Assembly (NCBI GenBank): GCA_002167715.1
Contig: NHCG01000014.1
Coordinates: forward strand, 56,930 to 104,757
Direction: 5' to 3'
From: Micavibrio sp. TMED27
GTDB lineage: Bacteria > Pseudomonadota > Alphaproteobacteria > Micavibrionales > Micavibrionaceae
DNA length: 47,828 nucleotides
The position numbers were made by a program, and so were the translations under genes. Under the pieces are notes generated by a model, which ran no database searches, was not told where the DNA came from, and saw nothing but the letters and a program-made list of their open reading frames with translations. Shown one piece after another: positions 1 through 8,580 of the stretch (positions within the stretch are counted from its first letter, which is position 1; every line of letters begins with the position of its first letter).

Positions 1-3000
1 TTTTCTTTTGAATGATCGTAGACATAATCAAAATAAGCTATTTGTGGCTTTCCGTCCGGATTGTCTGTAACGGCTGTACCGGCAATATGCTTAGCGTGTG
101 CGTCATAATTACCTACTTTAAGATCTGTGCGCCCATCATAACGATCTAATAGAGTGGACATTTTCTCATCAACAAACATAGGGCCGCTCGCGCGTAAATA
201 ATGAGCTAAGTCCAATAGGTCCTGACGATCCTTGAAGTCAGGTTGCGGGCCACTCGTGACTGTTGCGGCTGGCTTAGTAGCCTTTATGTCTATGGGTGTT
301 TGCTGCGGAATATGGACAGGAGATGAAGTGTCATTGAGATGGACGACCGCACGCTCCTGAGGTGGTTGCGGCTTTCCATTCTCGGTAATAGTCATCACAT
401 CTTTTGTACGAATAAATTCAGCAAGGCTATTCACTTTTTGTTGTCCACCATGACGACCGTACCCCATGGTGTCATCAAGCACACGCTTAAGGTCTGATGT
501 GCTTAAGCGTGTTAGGGCTGTATTATTATTTTGATAAATTAATGAAAATGCGCTGTGTTCTGCCCTTAATGCTGGTTTTGCATAGGCTTGCTCATAGAGG
601 TTCAAAGGGTTTTTTGCATTTGTTCGGCCATCATACATATCCCTGTAAACTTGGATAGTTTGGCGCTGGGATTCATTAAGTTTATGCTCATCCATTAGCG
701 TATTAAGTTTGTCCTTTGGCATAGTCGCCAAATATTCTTCGGCGATTATTCCATTATCAGGATCGTCTTCTAGGCCAAGCATAGTATAAGGTTTATAATA
801 TTGCTGGATAAGCTCTGATAAACCTTTTGTGCTTTCGACGCTGAATGTCATTGATGTTCTATCAATGCCAGCAACGAATTTTTCACCGTTATCATCTTCG
901 AAAATTACAAATCTTTGTGAATCGATCGGAACCATTTCAAAGCGCTCTAAATCTCTCTCATGGCCATGCTCTAATTGGTATTCATTGTAAATTTTGATAA
1001 CGTCATCGGCGTTATAGGTTTTGCCTTCAGATGTTACGCTAAAGCTACCATCTTGAAGTTTTGGATGTAGGCGTGGTTGTACATTATATGTATTAGAAAA
1101 TGGAACGATTTCATGACCGTTATCCTTACCATATTTCTTTTCTTGTTCTTGTACAAAGGCCGTAATGCCCTGCTGTAGCGTGTCGGCAAAAACTTTACCA
1201 TCGCCATTTGCTGTTTCTAAAGATTTTTTCCGCAGATCATCCATAGTTTTCTTATATTCGCTATCACCAAAAGGAAGCGCATCCACACTACGAAGCATAG
1301 GTTTCATAAAGTCTTCAAAACTTGCGTACTCACCTGGATTTTTCTCGTAGGCTTCATGAGCTTCGTTATAAAAAGTTTCCAGCTTTTTATTCAGGCTAAG
1401 TTTAGGATCAATACTCGATAGACTATCAACGCGGTCAGAAGAGTGTAGCATTGAATTGAGGTTGTAAGGCGAGGACGTCGCAAAAGTCATGGCGTCAAAA
1501 AGTTTAACAGCAGCCATATTGCCTGCATCCTCTAAGCGGCTAAGCTCGTGTTTGATAACATCTTGTGTCACAAGACTAAAGCGGCTTCCTGAAGATTCTA
1601 GAAGTGGTGAGTCGAATAAAAGGCCCTCTGTTTCTAAGGCTTCTAAACGTGCCAGAATGGTGTCGTATTTTTTCGCGCCCCAAACTTCGTCCCTAAGTCT
1701 ATCGTGTGTTGAGTTCTCATAGCCGCCTTGAGTAGCACTTGATATAGGCGCATTCGAAAGCTGCCCATTATCCGCAAGATAATTAAGCGCAAGGATCATT
1801 TGGTCTAATTTTTGATCATTCGCGACTTTCTTTAATTGCTCTTTTTGCTGATCGTTTAAAAATTGTAAGAAAGCTGGTGGGTTTTCTGTGTCGCGAAGAC
1901 GGGCAAGTATTTGCTCACCTTTAACCGCACTATATTTCCAGTCGGGCTGGCCATCTTGTAATCCAAGGACATGTTGGTGACCTAAAACTTTTAGAACCGA
2001 CTGCAATGATGATTGATCATATGTGTCTAATTCACCATTTGCATTGCGGATCTCAGGGACATTTACATTGAGAAGGCCGCCTGTAAGTAGATTCGAAATA
2101 TTCTGCGCAAGCTCATCATCCCCCACTTTTTCCCGGGCGCTCTGAAGGGCGTCATTGAGTAAAGGCGCTAACGTCATCAGGCCTTCTTCTACAATCCGTG
2201 ATGCTTTTTCTTTTGTCAGTGAATCCTGAAAAGATAGAAGCTCAACACCTTGCGTATTCGATAGTGTCTCCATCGCTTGAAGAAATTGCTGTGCATGCTC
2301 TGGAGAGTTGAAAGGTTGTGCACGTCTTTTTAGCTCTTCTTCTACGGCCTTAGCTAGTGTAGCGCGGTCCTCTTCAAGGCGCTCTTTTGAAGAAGAGGCA
2401 TCAGAGCGTTTAATATTCAGTGATTTTTTTTCTTCAGGAGTGAGCTCGGTAGGAAGCGCTTCAATACGCGAAGCTAGATGTGCCGCGAACTCCGAGTTCC
2501 AAACGCCTGCTGGTCCATTATAATCTTTGCCAAAATGTTCATCACTTTGTAAGCGCGTTACAAATGCTTTTAAATTTTGCTGTTCAGGCGCGCCCCATTG
2601 AGGCTTTTGATCCGCGCCAATAACGCCTTCAACTAACTGGATAGCATCTTTAAAAGTTTTCGCTGAGTCGAGCTTGTCCATCGAAGCTTGCGATGGCGCT
2701 TGATCATAAAAGCCATTCTCGGCAAGTGCGTCATAGCTGTTCAGGATATCTTGCGCTTTACCCATAACGCTCAGCATCTTGGGCAAGTCATCTAAATATT
2801 CAGGATTTACGCGCCCCACGGCGCCAATGAAGTCCTTAATCTGATCATTTTGCGTTGCCAAATACTCAAAAGAAGCTCTGGCCGCAGCTTTTGGATCGCC
2901 TTTATGCGCTTCATGTATACGGTTGAGTTCAGTTTTTACGTATCCACCGCCAATGGGAATGATCTTATCAAGAACTGCAGCATCATTGGTTGCAATGGCC

Positions 3001-3254
3001 TTAAATTTATCAAGTCCTGTAAGTCCGTCTGAATCTTTAACTGAGAGGTTTGTATGTAAGGCTTGCTTGAGCGGAATAATCGTGTCCGCATCATAATTCT
3101 TTTGTGATGAATCTAATCCTGCAATTTCGTTTAATTGATTGAGGAAAACAACTGAAGCTGCGCGAAGAACTTCATCATCGGCGCTTTCTGTAGGAAAACC
3201 AAGCGCGGCAAGGTTATCTCTTAAAAGTTGTTTTTCTGCGGTTATGTCCGCCAT
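1..3254 (-). CDS. Large hypothetical protein, C-terminus outside window
   Basis: The reading frame starts with ATG at 3254 and stays open to base 1, giving at least 1084 residues. A GAGGG ribosome-binding site lies about 7 bases before the ATG. I do not recognise a family. The protein is hydrophilic and largely helical in appearance, has no signal peptide and no membrane segment, and is rich in acidic residues, Gln and Asn. A Pro/Thr-rich linker falls near residue 970-1010 (genome about 240-350), which suggests a separate C-terminal domain. It is a host gene about 2.3 kb outside the prophage. The coding frame is certain. The function is unknown. A large intracellular or secreted effector-like protein is possible, but nothing seen proves it. 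Confidence 0.85.
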   Translation of the reverse strand, partial: MADITAEKQLLRDNLAALGFPTESADDEVLRAASVVFLNQLNEIAGLDSSQKNYDADTIIPLKQALHTNLSVKDSDGLTGLDKFKAIATNDAAVLDKIIPIGGGYVKTELNRIHEAHKGDPKAAARASFEYLATQNDQIKDFIGAVGRVNPEYLDDLPKMLSVMGKAQDILNSYDALAENGFYDQAPSQASMDKLDSAKTFKDAIQLVEGVIGADQKPQWGAPEQQNLKAFVTRLQSDEHFGKDYNGPAGVWNSEFAAHLASRIEALPTELTPEEKKSLNIKRSDASSSKERLEEDRATLAKAVEEELKRRAQPFNSPEHAQQFLQAMETLSNTQGVELLSFQDSLTKEKASRIVEEGLMTLAPLLNDALQSAREKVGDDELAQNISNLLTGGLLNVNVPEIRNANGELDTYDQSSLQSVLKVLGHQHVLGLQDGQPDWKYSAVKGEQILARLRDTENPPAFLQFLNDQQKEQLKKVANDQKLDQMILALNYLADNGQLSNAPISSATQGGYENSTHDRLRDEVWGAKKYDTILARLEALETEGLLFDSPLLESSGSRFSLVTQDVIKHELSRLEDAGNMAAVKLFDAMTFATSSPYNLNSMLHSSDRVDSLSSIDPKLSLNKKLETFYNEAHEAYEKNPGEYASFEDFMKPMLRSVDALPFGDSEYKKTMDDLRKKSLETANGDGKVFADTLQQGITAFVQEQEKKYGKDNGHEIVPFSNTYNVQPRLHPKLQDGSFSVTSEGKTYNADDVIKIYNEYQLEHGHERDLERFEMVPIDSQRFVIFEDDNGEKFVAGIDRTSMTFSVESTKGLSELIQQYYKPYTMLGLEDDPDNGIIAEEYLATMPKDKLNTLMDEHKLNESQRQTIQVYRDMYDGRTNAKNPLNLYEQAYAKPALRAEHSAFSLIYQNNNTALTRLSTSDLKRVLDDTMGYGRHGGQQKVNSLAEFIRTKDVMTITENGKPQPPQERAVVHLNDTSSPVHIPQQTPIDIKATKPAATVTSGPQPDFKDRQDLLDLAHYLRASGPMFVDEKMSTLLDRYDGRTDLKVGNYDAHAKHIAGTAVTDNPDGKPQIAYFDYVYDHSKE

Positions 3255-3308
3255 ATTTGACCCTCGTTCATTTAAGTAAAGCTATAAATAACTTACTTTA
3301 AAATCAGT

Positions 3309-3332
3309 GGTTTATAATTTTTGTTATAAACC
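3309..3332. repeat. 9-bp inverted repeat in the 182-bp gap
   Basis: GGTTTATAA (3309-3317) and TTATAAACC (3324-3332) form a perfect 9-bp stem with a 6-base loop. It lies between the glycosyltransferase stop and the start of the large hypothetical gene. There is no clear T-run on the minus strand, so it may be a weak terminator or an operator. Nothing else is evident in 3255-3436 apart from the ribosome-binding site of the downstream gene. Confidence 0.5.
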
Positions 3333-3436
3333 TGAATTCTTATGAATCCTTATAAATTAGCCACATTCTCGCATATAAATGCTGAAAATGCAATTTATTT
3401 AATAATTTCAAAAGGTTAACAAAAGGTTAATATGGG

Positions 3437-4504
3437 CTATATGAGAGGAATATTCTCGCGCTCAAGAGCATATTTATAGAAGTCAATATAGCCTTTTACA
3501 GATGCGTCTTTTGTGAATTCGTTTTTATAACGTTCAAAGCCGTTTTTTATAAGAGTTTGACAAAGCTCTGAATCAGTTAGCAGTCGCTCTATATTTGCTT
3601 GGATAGCGTCCTCATTATCAATCTCACTTATAAGTCCATCAGCTTCATGACGAATAAATTGTCGCGGCCCATCTGCATTACATGCGACAACTGGAGTTTT
3701 CTGTGCCCAGCATTGAACAAAAACGGTTCCAAAGCCCTCATTACGTGAAATGAAAGCGCACACATCTGCAGCTTGCAAGAGAGCTGCTCTATCGGTGCGC
3801 CAGCCCAAAAGCTTTACGCGCTCTTCTAAGTCCAGCTCTTTGATAAGGGTTTCAAGCTCTTCGCGCTGAGGCCCTTCACCTGCAATCCAAAAATGTGCTT
3901 TCGGTATTTTTTTTGCGACTTTAATTAACGTATCAAAGGCTTTATCTGGATGTAGCCTGCCAAGCCCAAGGATAATAGGGGTTTCAGCATCCGCACCATA
4001 ATCACTGGGGTCGATAGGTGCATCAACGGGTTCTACTTCGGCAAAGTTATTTAGGTGACGTACGTGATCGGAAAAAATGCCATGCTCAATAATATAGTCG
4101 CGAATGTCAGGAGTGATCGCGGCAAAATACTCAACATTTGCATAGTATTTCATTTTATAAGGTGTGCCCAGACGCGCAAAGTTTAAATAGCGCGGAATTT
4201 TCATGCTCTCGTCCCAGCGCGGCGTAAATCTGGAAGCCCGCGACATCCAATTTTGCGTAATATGCGGTTTGAAAGCTTTTATAATATGCGTCAGAGCTAG
4301 CGGTGTATATAAATCTACTTTTCCGCCAAAAGGCAATGTATGTACTTTGATACCTGCTTTTTCCAGGCGCGATACACGTGCACTATTTTTGCGTGTCGCT
4401 ACTTCTATAGTTTGCCCAGCTTCATGCTGTGCAATACACATGTCAACAAAAGCGGTTTCGGCGCCGCCATGTTTACCGCCAGCCATGATGTGGAGTATAC
4501 GCAT
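3437..4504 (-). CDS. Glycosyltransferase family 4 (GT-B fold)
   Basis: This 355-residue protein has the two-domain GT-B layout of family 4 transferases, which move a sugar from a nucleotide donor onto a lipid or glycan acceptor on the cytoplasmic face of the membrane. The N-terminus (MRILHIMAGGKHGGAET) is the typical glycine-rich acceptor-domain start. The C-terminal domain has ILGLGRLHPDKAFDTLI, IAGEGPQREELE and RNEGFGTVFVQCWAQKTP, the donor-binding region. The second Glu of the EX7E motif is replaced by Gln here (E then Q eight residues on). It starts 18 bases after the stop of the exported-protein gene on the same strand, so the two may be cotranscribed. Donor and acceptor cannot be told from sequence. 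Confidence 0.88.
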   Translation of the reverse strand: MRILHIMAGGKHGGAETAFVDMCIAQHEAGQTIEVATRKNSARVSRLEKAGIKVHTLPFGGKVDLYTPLALTHIIKAFKPHITQNWMSRASRFTPRWDESMKIPRYLNFARLGTPYKMKYYANVEYFAAITPDIRDYIIEHGIFSDHVRHLNNFAEVEPVDAPIDPSDYGADAETPIILGLGRLHPDKAFDTLIKVAKKIPKAHFWIAGEGPQREELETLIKELDLEERVKLLGWRTDRAALLQAADVCAFISRNEGFGTVFVQCWAQKTPVVACNADGPRQFIRHEADGLISEIDNEDAIQANIERLLTDSELCQTLIKNGFERYKNEFTKDASVKGYIDFYKYALERENIPLI

Positions 4505-4522
4505 GAGAAAAGAGCGCTTTCT

Positions 4523-5125
4523 TTAGGCGTCGTCTTTTTGTTCGCTCATTGCATCCTCTGTCTCTTTTTGGATCGTCAGAGGTAAGCTAATAAGCGTAGC
4601 TTTTAGAAGATTGATCATTTTTTCTTGTGTGTCATCCATCTGTTTCATGAGGAAATTACAAGAATCTTCTGTCGTTGATGGGATTTTTTGAGTGCTCGCT
4701 TCTTCTTTAGCGCGGGTTTTATCGATCAGCTGGAATAGATCTTTGATTTTTTTGCTTTCAATATATTCTTGCACCAAAACCATATTATCAATATTACCTT
4801 CTGCCTCTTTCAAAATTGGATTGATAGCATCGTTCCATTCTTTTACACGTGCATCAAGCTGCGTTTTCATTGCAGGATGTTTCTCACCACATGCACTAAC
4901 GGCTTTCTGACGGCTGTCCTGAACAGTTTTAACAACTTTGATGAGGTTGTAGTTGCTGTAAATAACATTGAAATGACGTGTGCTAACTTTATCGAGGTCC
5001 TTAGAAAGCTCCTGATAAGCTTTGGCTATAATATTGCTTTTTTCACGAGGATTATCATCAGCATGCACGGCCATAGGTGAAAGGCAAACGGCACAGGTCA
5101 GAAATGTTGTCAAAATTTTGCGCAT
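4523..5125 (-). CDS. Exported hypothetical protein
   Basis: A 200-residue protein of unknown function. The first 22 residues are a clear Sec signal peptide (MRKILTTFLTCAVCLSPMAVHA, quoted in part: charged start, hydrophobic core, AVHA cleavage site). The mature part is helical and charged, with two cysteines at mid-length and one further on, and is probably periplasmic. A GAGGA ribosome-binding site lies about 9 bases before the ATG. It precedes the glycosyltransferase with an 18-base gap. Before the phage inserted it would have lain downstream of panC, with terminator-like hairpins between them. Confidence 0.75.
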   Translation of the reverse strand: MRKILTTFLTCAVCLSPMAVHADDNPREKSNIIAKAYQELSKDLDKVSTRHFNVIYSNYNLIKVVKTVQDSRQKAVSACGEKHPAMKTQLDARVKEWNDAINPILKEAEGNIDNMVLVQEYIESKKIKDLFQLIDKTRAKEEASTQKIPSTTEDSCNFLMKQMDDTQEKMINLLKATLISLPLTIQKETEDAMSEQKDDA

Positions 5126-5178
5126 TGTAAAGAATCCTCATTATTAAACTATTGAATATAGATTAGCATGATGGAAGC

Positions 5179-5247
5179 AAAAAAAAAGCCTGTATGATAT
5201 TGAACCGAATAATTAACAGGGTAAAAACATCGATTCATCATACAGGC
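5179..5247 (-). terminator. Long-loop intrinsic terminator or small structured RNA
   Basis: An 11-bp perfect stem is formed by 5188-5198 (GCCTGTATGAT) and 5237-5247 (ATCATACAGGC) with a 38-base loop. On the minus strand it is followed at once by nine T (A-run 5179-5187). This fits a rho-independent terminator for minus-strand transcripts arriving from the panBC side, ahead of the exported-protein gene. The long loop is unusual and a small RNA ending here is an alternative. Confidence 0.6.
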
Positions 5248-5298
5248 CAGTGCGCATGACATAAGAAACTTTTGCTATAAAACTATTTAACTCTTTCT

Positions 5299-5335
5299 CT
5301 AAAGGCCCTAATTTTTGCTCTCAGAGAGCCTTTAG
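5299..5335. repeat. Nested hairpins in host intergenic DNA
   Basis: CTAAAGGC (5299-5306) pairs with GCCTTTAG (5328-5335). A competing inner hairpin GCTCT-CAG-AGAGC overlaps its right arm. The two are mutually exclusive, as in attenuators, but no nearby gene makes such a role obvious. The surrounding 5250-5460 shows no coding frame that I can support. Confidence 0.4.
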
Positions 5336-5458
5336 TAAATCCCTTTCGCTGGTCAATATAATCAGCTTTTTTATAAGGCTCTGTAACGATGGGTAACTGT
5401 TCATAACCTTATATTTATAATTTAACATAATAAATATGAATAGAAAGTAAATAAAATT

Positions 5459-5483
5459 AGATATATTTTTTAAAAAAATATCT
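5459..5483. repeat. AT-rich inverted repeat
   Basis: AGATAT and ATATCT arms flank a T-run/A-run core, so the whole 25 bp folds into one AT-only hairpin with a single bulge. Five T follow on the plus strand. It may be a weak terminator in the host gap downstream of panC. Confidence 0.4.
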
Positions 5484-5507
5484 TTTTAATCAGGTATTTA
5501 TCTATAC

Positions 5508-5533
5508 AATTTAGATAAAATTTTATCTAAATT
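5508..5533. repeat. 26-bp perfect palindrome near the prophage end
   Basis: Bases 5508-5533 are a perfect 26-bp palindrome centred between 5520 and 5521, with arm AATTTAGATAAAA. It lies 30 bp outside the prophage end. In the uninterrupted chromosome it would have been roughly 55-60 bp after the panC stop, so it probably served as the panBC terminator or a protein-binding dyad. Confidence 0.6.
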
Positions 5534-5562
5534 TTAGCCTGTTTTTATGGGACCTAGAAAAC

Positions 5563-5567
5563 TATTT
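5563..5567. repeat. Target-site duplication, first copy (TATTT)
   Basis: TATTT sits directly before the first TGT of the prophage. The same five bases follow the last base of the prophage at 42130-42134. Five bp is the duplication length made by Mu transposition. Confidence 0.85.
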
Positions 5568-5686
5568 TGTAGCGGCGCACTTGGTTTAAGTAATAAGGGC
5601 ATTTGGTTTTATAATTTATATGGAGCGTAAGGCGCAGCGCGGGTTTAACATAATGGGGTAAAATCACTTTTTTGTTTAGCTTTGCA

Positions 5687-5714
5687 TTGACTCCCACAGG
5701 TTCAAATATATATG
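5687..5714 (+). promoter_or_regulatory. Possible promoter at the phage right end
   Basis: TTGACT (5687-5692) and TATATG (5709-5714) are spaced by 16 bases and point at the small plus-strand frame that starts at 5723. Initiation would give an almost leaderless transcript. No ribosome-binding site is visible before that ATG, which fits a leaderless start but also weakens the case. Confidence 0.35.
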
Positions 5715-5722
5715 TTCTCCTT

Positions 5723-6018
5723 ATGTACTCATCCGATTCTTACAAAGTTGAACACTCATTTGGTGACTGGCCTGATAAAATCACGGAGCAAAAGCACCAA
5801 GAAAAAGTAATATTTTTTTAGAAAACTGCGTTGAAGAGTGCCGCGAGCGTGATATTAGGTCTCCTGAATTGTCGGAAGCCCTTAAATATATAGCTATATA
5901 TAAGCGCCCCCTCGCCAATCAATTTGAAGCAGCTCTGTGTATTGAATACCCAAGCCACCGATATCACGCCCTTAATAGCATCCTAGGGCAGATTAAAAAG
6001 CTTATGCCTCCCTCTTAA
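5723..6018 (+). pseudogene. Small frameshifted gene at the phage right end
   Basis: A plus-strand frame starts at ATG 5723 and hits TAG at 5819-5821, right after a run of seven T (5813-5819). Reading on in the -1 frame from that run gives a further continuous frame (LENCVEECRERDIRSPEL...) to TAA at 6016-6018. The joined product is about 98 residues, hydrophilic and of no family I recognise. The gene may be decayed, may carry a base-calling error in the homopolymer, or may use -1 frameshifting on the U-run. It runs toward the methylase gene and their ends overlap by 17 bp. Confidence 0.55.
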
Positions 6019-6823
6019 TGTCATAGTTCATAATGATTAATTCCCTTGCTTTCACATCATTTGATTGAGCACTTAATGTATAAGTCAGCTCAGCCTCATG
6101 AAATATAAAGTCCTTAAATATTTTGCGCACCTCTGGAGTGTCATTTAAAGAGAGTATAAAGCGCCCTTTAACCTCACTTAAAAGCGATGCCATCACATCA
6201 AATTCGGCGCGATCAAACATGCCCTTGCCGTAATCATTTTCGCATCGATAATAAGGTGGATCGAGATAAAATAAGGTGTTTGGCTTATCATAACGATTAA
6301 TGAAGGTTTTATAGTCTAAACACTCAATTGTGACCGATGATAGACGGTTATGAACCTCCTCAAGCATTGGTGCGAGCTTATTCACATCAATGCGTCCCGG
6401 ACGCTCTTTTGTGACACCAAAACAGCGCCCAGAAACCTTACCGCCAAAGCTCATGCGCTGAACATATAAGAAACGTGCGGCGCGTTCTAAATCCGTTAAA
6501 CTGTCTGGATTCATTTTAATAAGGCGTTCGAATTCATCCCGGCTGGTTATCTGCCACTTAAGCATATCCATTAAGGCTACGTAATGGCGCTGTAAAACCC
6601 TAAAGAGGTTTGAAACATCGCGGGAATAATCATTGATAAATTCAGCCTTGGGCTTTTGATTTCGGCGCAAGAAAACCCCGCCCATGCCAACAAAACACTC
6701 AGCATAGGATTTATGGGGCGTGGCGTTGATGATATCGATAATTCTTGGCGCTAATCTTAGCTTTCCGCCTTGATAAGGTGCTACTGGTTTAGTTGGTTCT
6801 ATATTTGTTATTGTGGATTGCAT
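6002..6823 (-). CDS. dam: DNA adenine methylase, D12 class
   Basis: A 273-residue N6-adenine methyltransferase of the Dam/D12 family, which transfers methyl from S-adenosylmethionine to adenine, commonly in GATC. Seen motifs are PYQGGKLRLAPRII (SAM-binding start, about residues 17-30), ECFVGMGGVFL, and the catalytic DPPYYRC near residue 190. AGGAG precedes the ATG. It is the last late gene, at the right end where Mu carries mom, so it probably modifies phage DNA against host restriction. A structured 146-bp spacer separates it from the fibre gene. The exact recognition site is not readable from sequence. Confidence 0.9.
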   Translation of the reverse strand: MQSTITNIEPTKPVAPYQGGKLRLAPRIIDIINATPHKSYAECFVGMGGVFLRRNQKPKAEFINDYSRDVSNLFRVLQRHYVALMDMLKWQITSRDEFERLIKMNPDSLTDLERAARFLYVQRMSFGGKVSGRCFGVTKERPGRIDVNKLAPMLEEVHNRLSSVTIECLDYKTFINRYDKPNTLFYLDPPYYRCENDYGKGMFDRAEFDVMASLLSEVKGRFILSLNDTPEVRKIFKDFIFHEAELTYTLSAQSNDVKARELIIMNYDIKREA

Positions 6824-6842
6824 AACTTACTCCTAATATATA

Positions 6843-6957
6843 CCCGCCGTGACGTTGCGGTGCGGGATGATCACGAACGTGATCGGTTTGTGTCATGCAA
6901 GCTTAACTCTTGCGGCTATGGGCGTTGGCGCGCCCATGCCCCCGCTTAATTACGGGA
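6843..6957 (-). other. Structured intergenic RNA, hairpin array
   Basis: Between the fibre gene and the methylase gene, five inverted repeats stand in a row: CCCGC/GCGGG (6843-6866), GATCACG-AA-CGTGATC (6869-6884), GCAAG/CTTGC (6897-6913), ATGGGCG/CGCCCAT (6918-6937), and CCCG/CGGG (about 6941-6956). There is no coding frame here. Transcribed in the late mRNA, it would be a tandem of stem-loops. The 6869-6884 dyad also holds two GATC sites. The role is unknown; mRNA processing, protection or attenuation of the methylase gene are possible. Confidence 0.5.
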
Positions 6958-6969
6958 GCAAATTCTTAC

Positions 6970-8562
6970 TTAAAGTTCAATTCTAAACGGTATTATCGGC
7001 AATGCTTGCGGAGAGTTATCGCGTAGAACCTTATCTAAATTCGCATTATTAATATCGCTCATGGCATCAAAGCCATAGTAAAGGACAGCCGCGCCGGTAG
7101 GGGCGCTGGCAAGTGTTAATGTCACCTGATCGGCAGTGCTTCTGACTGCGCTGGTGATTGGAATTTCTGTGCCATTCACAAAATCACCATCAAAACATCT
7201 AAAACCAAGAATGCCCGTGTTTGGCGTGATATCCGTTCCGCCATCATGATTAAGATTAACAGTGACTTGCGTGCCGTTTAAAACCGCATTATCACACTTC
7301 ATTCCGTCAACTGATCCGCTAACTGCTGCCCCCTCGAGCTGCGCGATTTTCCGTGCCGTTCTTGCGGCTATGATAGTATAACCCGCATCATTTAAATGGA
7401 TGCCATCATGCAAGGGCTGGTCATATTCGCATGCCGATATATGAATCCAGTCATGATCCTGTGCAAGATTAAGCTGCGCTTGGCGCAGATCCTGCAAACC
7501 GCCAGTATTCGTGAAACCCGTTTCACGGCGTGAAATCAGGTGAATAAGCACTTGAAGGTCAGAATTTGCTTGGCGGCGTAGTTCTTCAAAAACCTTTAGA
7601 TAGAGGTCTTGAATAATTTCAAGATCAACAACACGGCCAGCTTTATAGGGTGCTAAATAATGGCTATCCGCTTGGCCTTGAGACCAAGGCATTATAGATG
7701 GTTTTATTCTTAGGCGATTATAAGCATCAATCCATGCATAAAACGCCCCTCCATACTCACCCGTCTCACGGTCATACCACCACTTTTCTGGATCGGTGGT
7801 ATGTTCTTTTAAAAGGGCTGAGCCAGATGTAGCCCCATTAATTGTGATGATTTCTCTGTTTAGTAGGGGAGAAGCGACACGTGAAAACTCTCTAAAACCA
7901 ACTGGTCGACCAGCCTCAATAGAATCATAGAGATGGTACATAAGTGACTGTCCGCCTGTAATAAGAGTCAGTGCCGAATGACTCCCCATTCTCGTGGCGA
8001 GCTGCTGTGCGTTAAGGAATGAAGATCCAACTTCGGCCTCATGAACCACCCCATTAAAGGGGTCTTGACCGCCATTTCTTGAACCTACATAAAGCCGCGT
8101 AAAACCTTCCAAGGTGCTTGTCCAATCTGCGACATCTATGGCACCTTCGCGCACTTGACCATTCGATATCATGAGGTATGTGTTGGTGTTTAAATCCCAT
8201 GTGAGACCAAGTGTTTTAAGTGCGCCGCCATCAACAAAGTGAGCAAAATCACCAACCGTTGCCCCAGCACCTGTATTTGAACGAATTCTAAAGCCAAGGT
8301 CATTATCATCTTGCCAAAGCCTTAATCCAATGGATGGGTTACTCGCCCCATCATTTAGCTCGAACGGGTATTCGCTGCCACTAGCTGGTGTAGTGTCATT
8401 TGATGTAAACCGCGCCCAAATGAATCCTTGTTGTTTCTTGTTCCAAGGCTCATTGCCAGTCAAATTTATCAGACCGTTTTGCGGATTAACAAATCTTTGT
8501 GCATGAATAATTTCTGCTTCATGGGCAGTATGACTTTTTAACTGTCCGACTTTAAACAGCAT
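6970..8562 (-). CDS. Tail fibre with SGNH/acetylesterase-like domain
   Basis: A 530-residue protein in three parts. Residues 1-190 look like a LamG/concanavalin-type beta sandwich. Residues 197-410 form an SGNH hydrolase of the sialate-O-acetylesterase kind, with GQS (Ser206), WSQGQAD (293-299) and DGIH (Asp386, His389). A beta-rich tail of about 110 residues ends the protein. It is likely a receptor-binding fibre that removes acetyl groups from a surface polysaccharide during adsorption. It lies after two smaller fibre-related genes at the end of the tail cluster. No chaperone gene or invertible segment was seen. The substrate is inferred from the family only. Confidence 0.75.
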   Translation of the reverse strand: MLFKVGQLKSHTAHEAEIIHAQRFVNPQNGLINLTGNEPWNKKQQGFIWARFTSNDTTPASGSEYPFELNDGASNPSIGLRLWQDDNDLGFRIRSNTGAGATVGDFAHFVDGGALKTLGLTWDLNTNTYLMISNGQVREGAIDVADWTSTLEGFTRLYVGSRNGGQDPFNGVVHEAEVGSSFLNAQQLATRMGSHSALTLITGGQSLMYHLYDSIEAGRPVGFREFSRVASPLLNREIITINGATSGSALLKEHTTDPEKWWYDRETGEYGGAFYAWIDAYNRLRIKPSIMPWSQGQADSHYLAPYKAGRVVDLEIIQDLYLKVFEELRRQANSDLQVLIHLISRRETGFTNTGGLQDLRQAQLNLAQDHDWIHISACEYDQPLHDGIHLNDAGYTIIAARTARKIAQLEGAAVSGSVDGMKCDNAVLNGTQVTVNLNHDGGTDITPNTGILGFRCFDGDFVNGTEIPITSAVRSTADQVTLTLASAPTGAAVLYYGFDAMSDINNANLDKVLRDNSPQALPIIPFRIEL

Positions 8563-8580
8563 GATTAGATTCCTTTACTA

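Noticed and set aside
5568-5600. Similarity of the first bases of the right end to the Mu right-end GCGGCGCAC stretch
   Set aside because: The short match is suggestive, but it is too short to claim homology with Mu's own right end. Only the TGT and CACTT positions were used as evidence.
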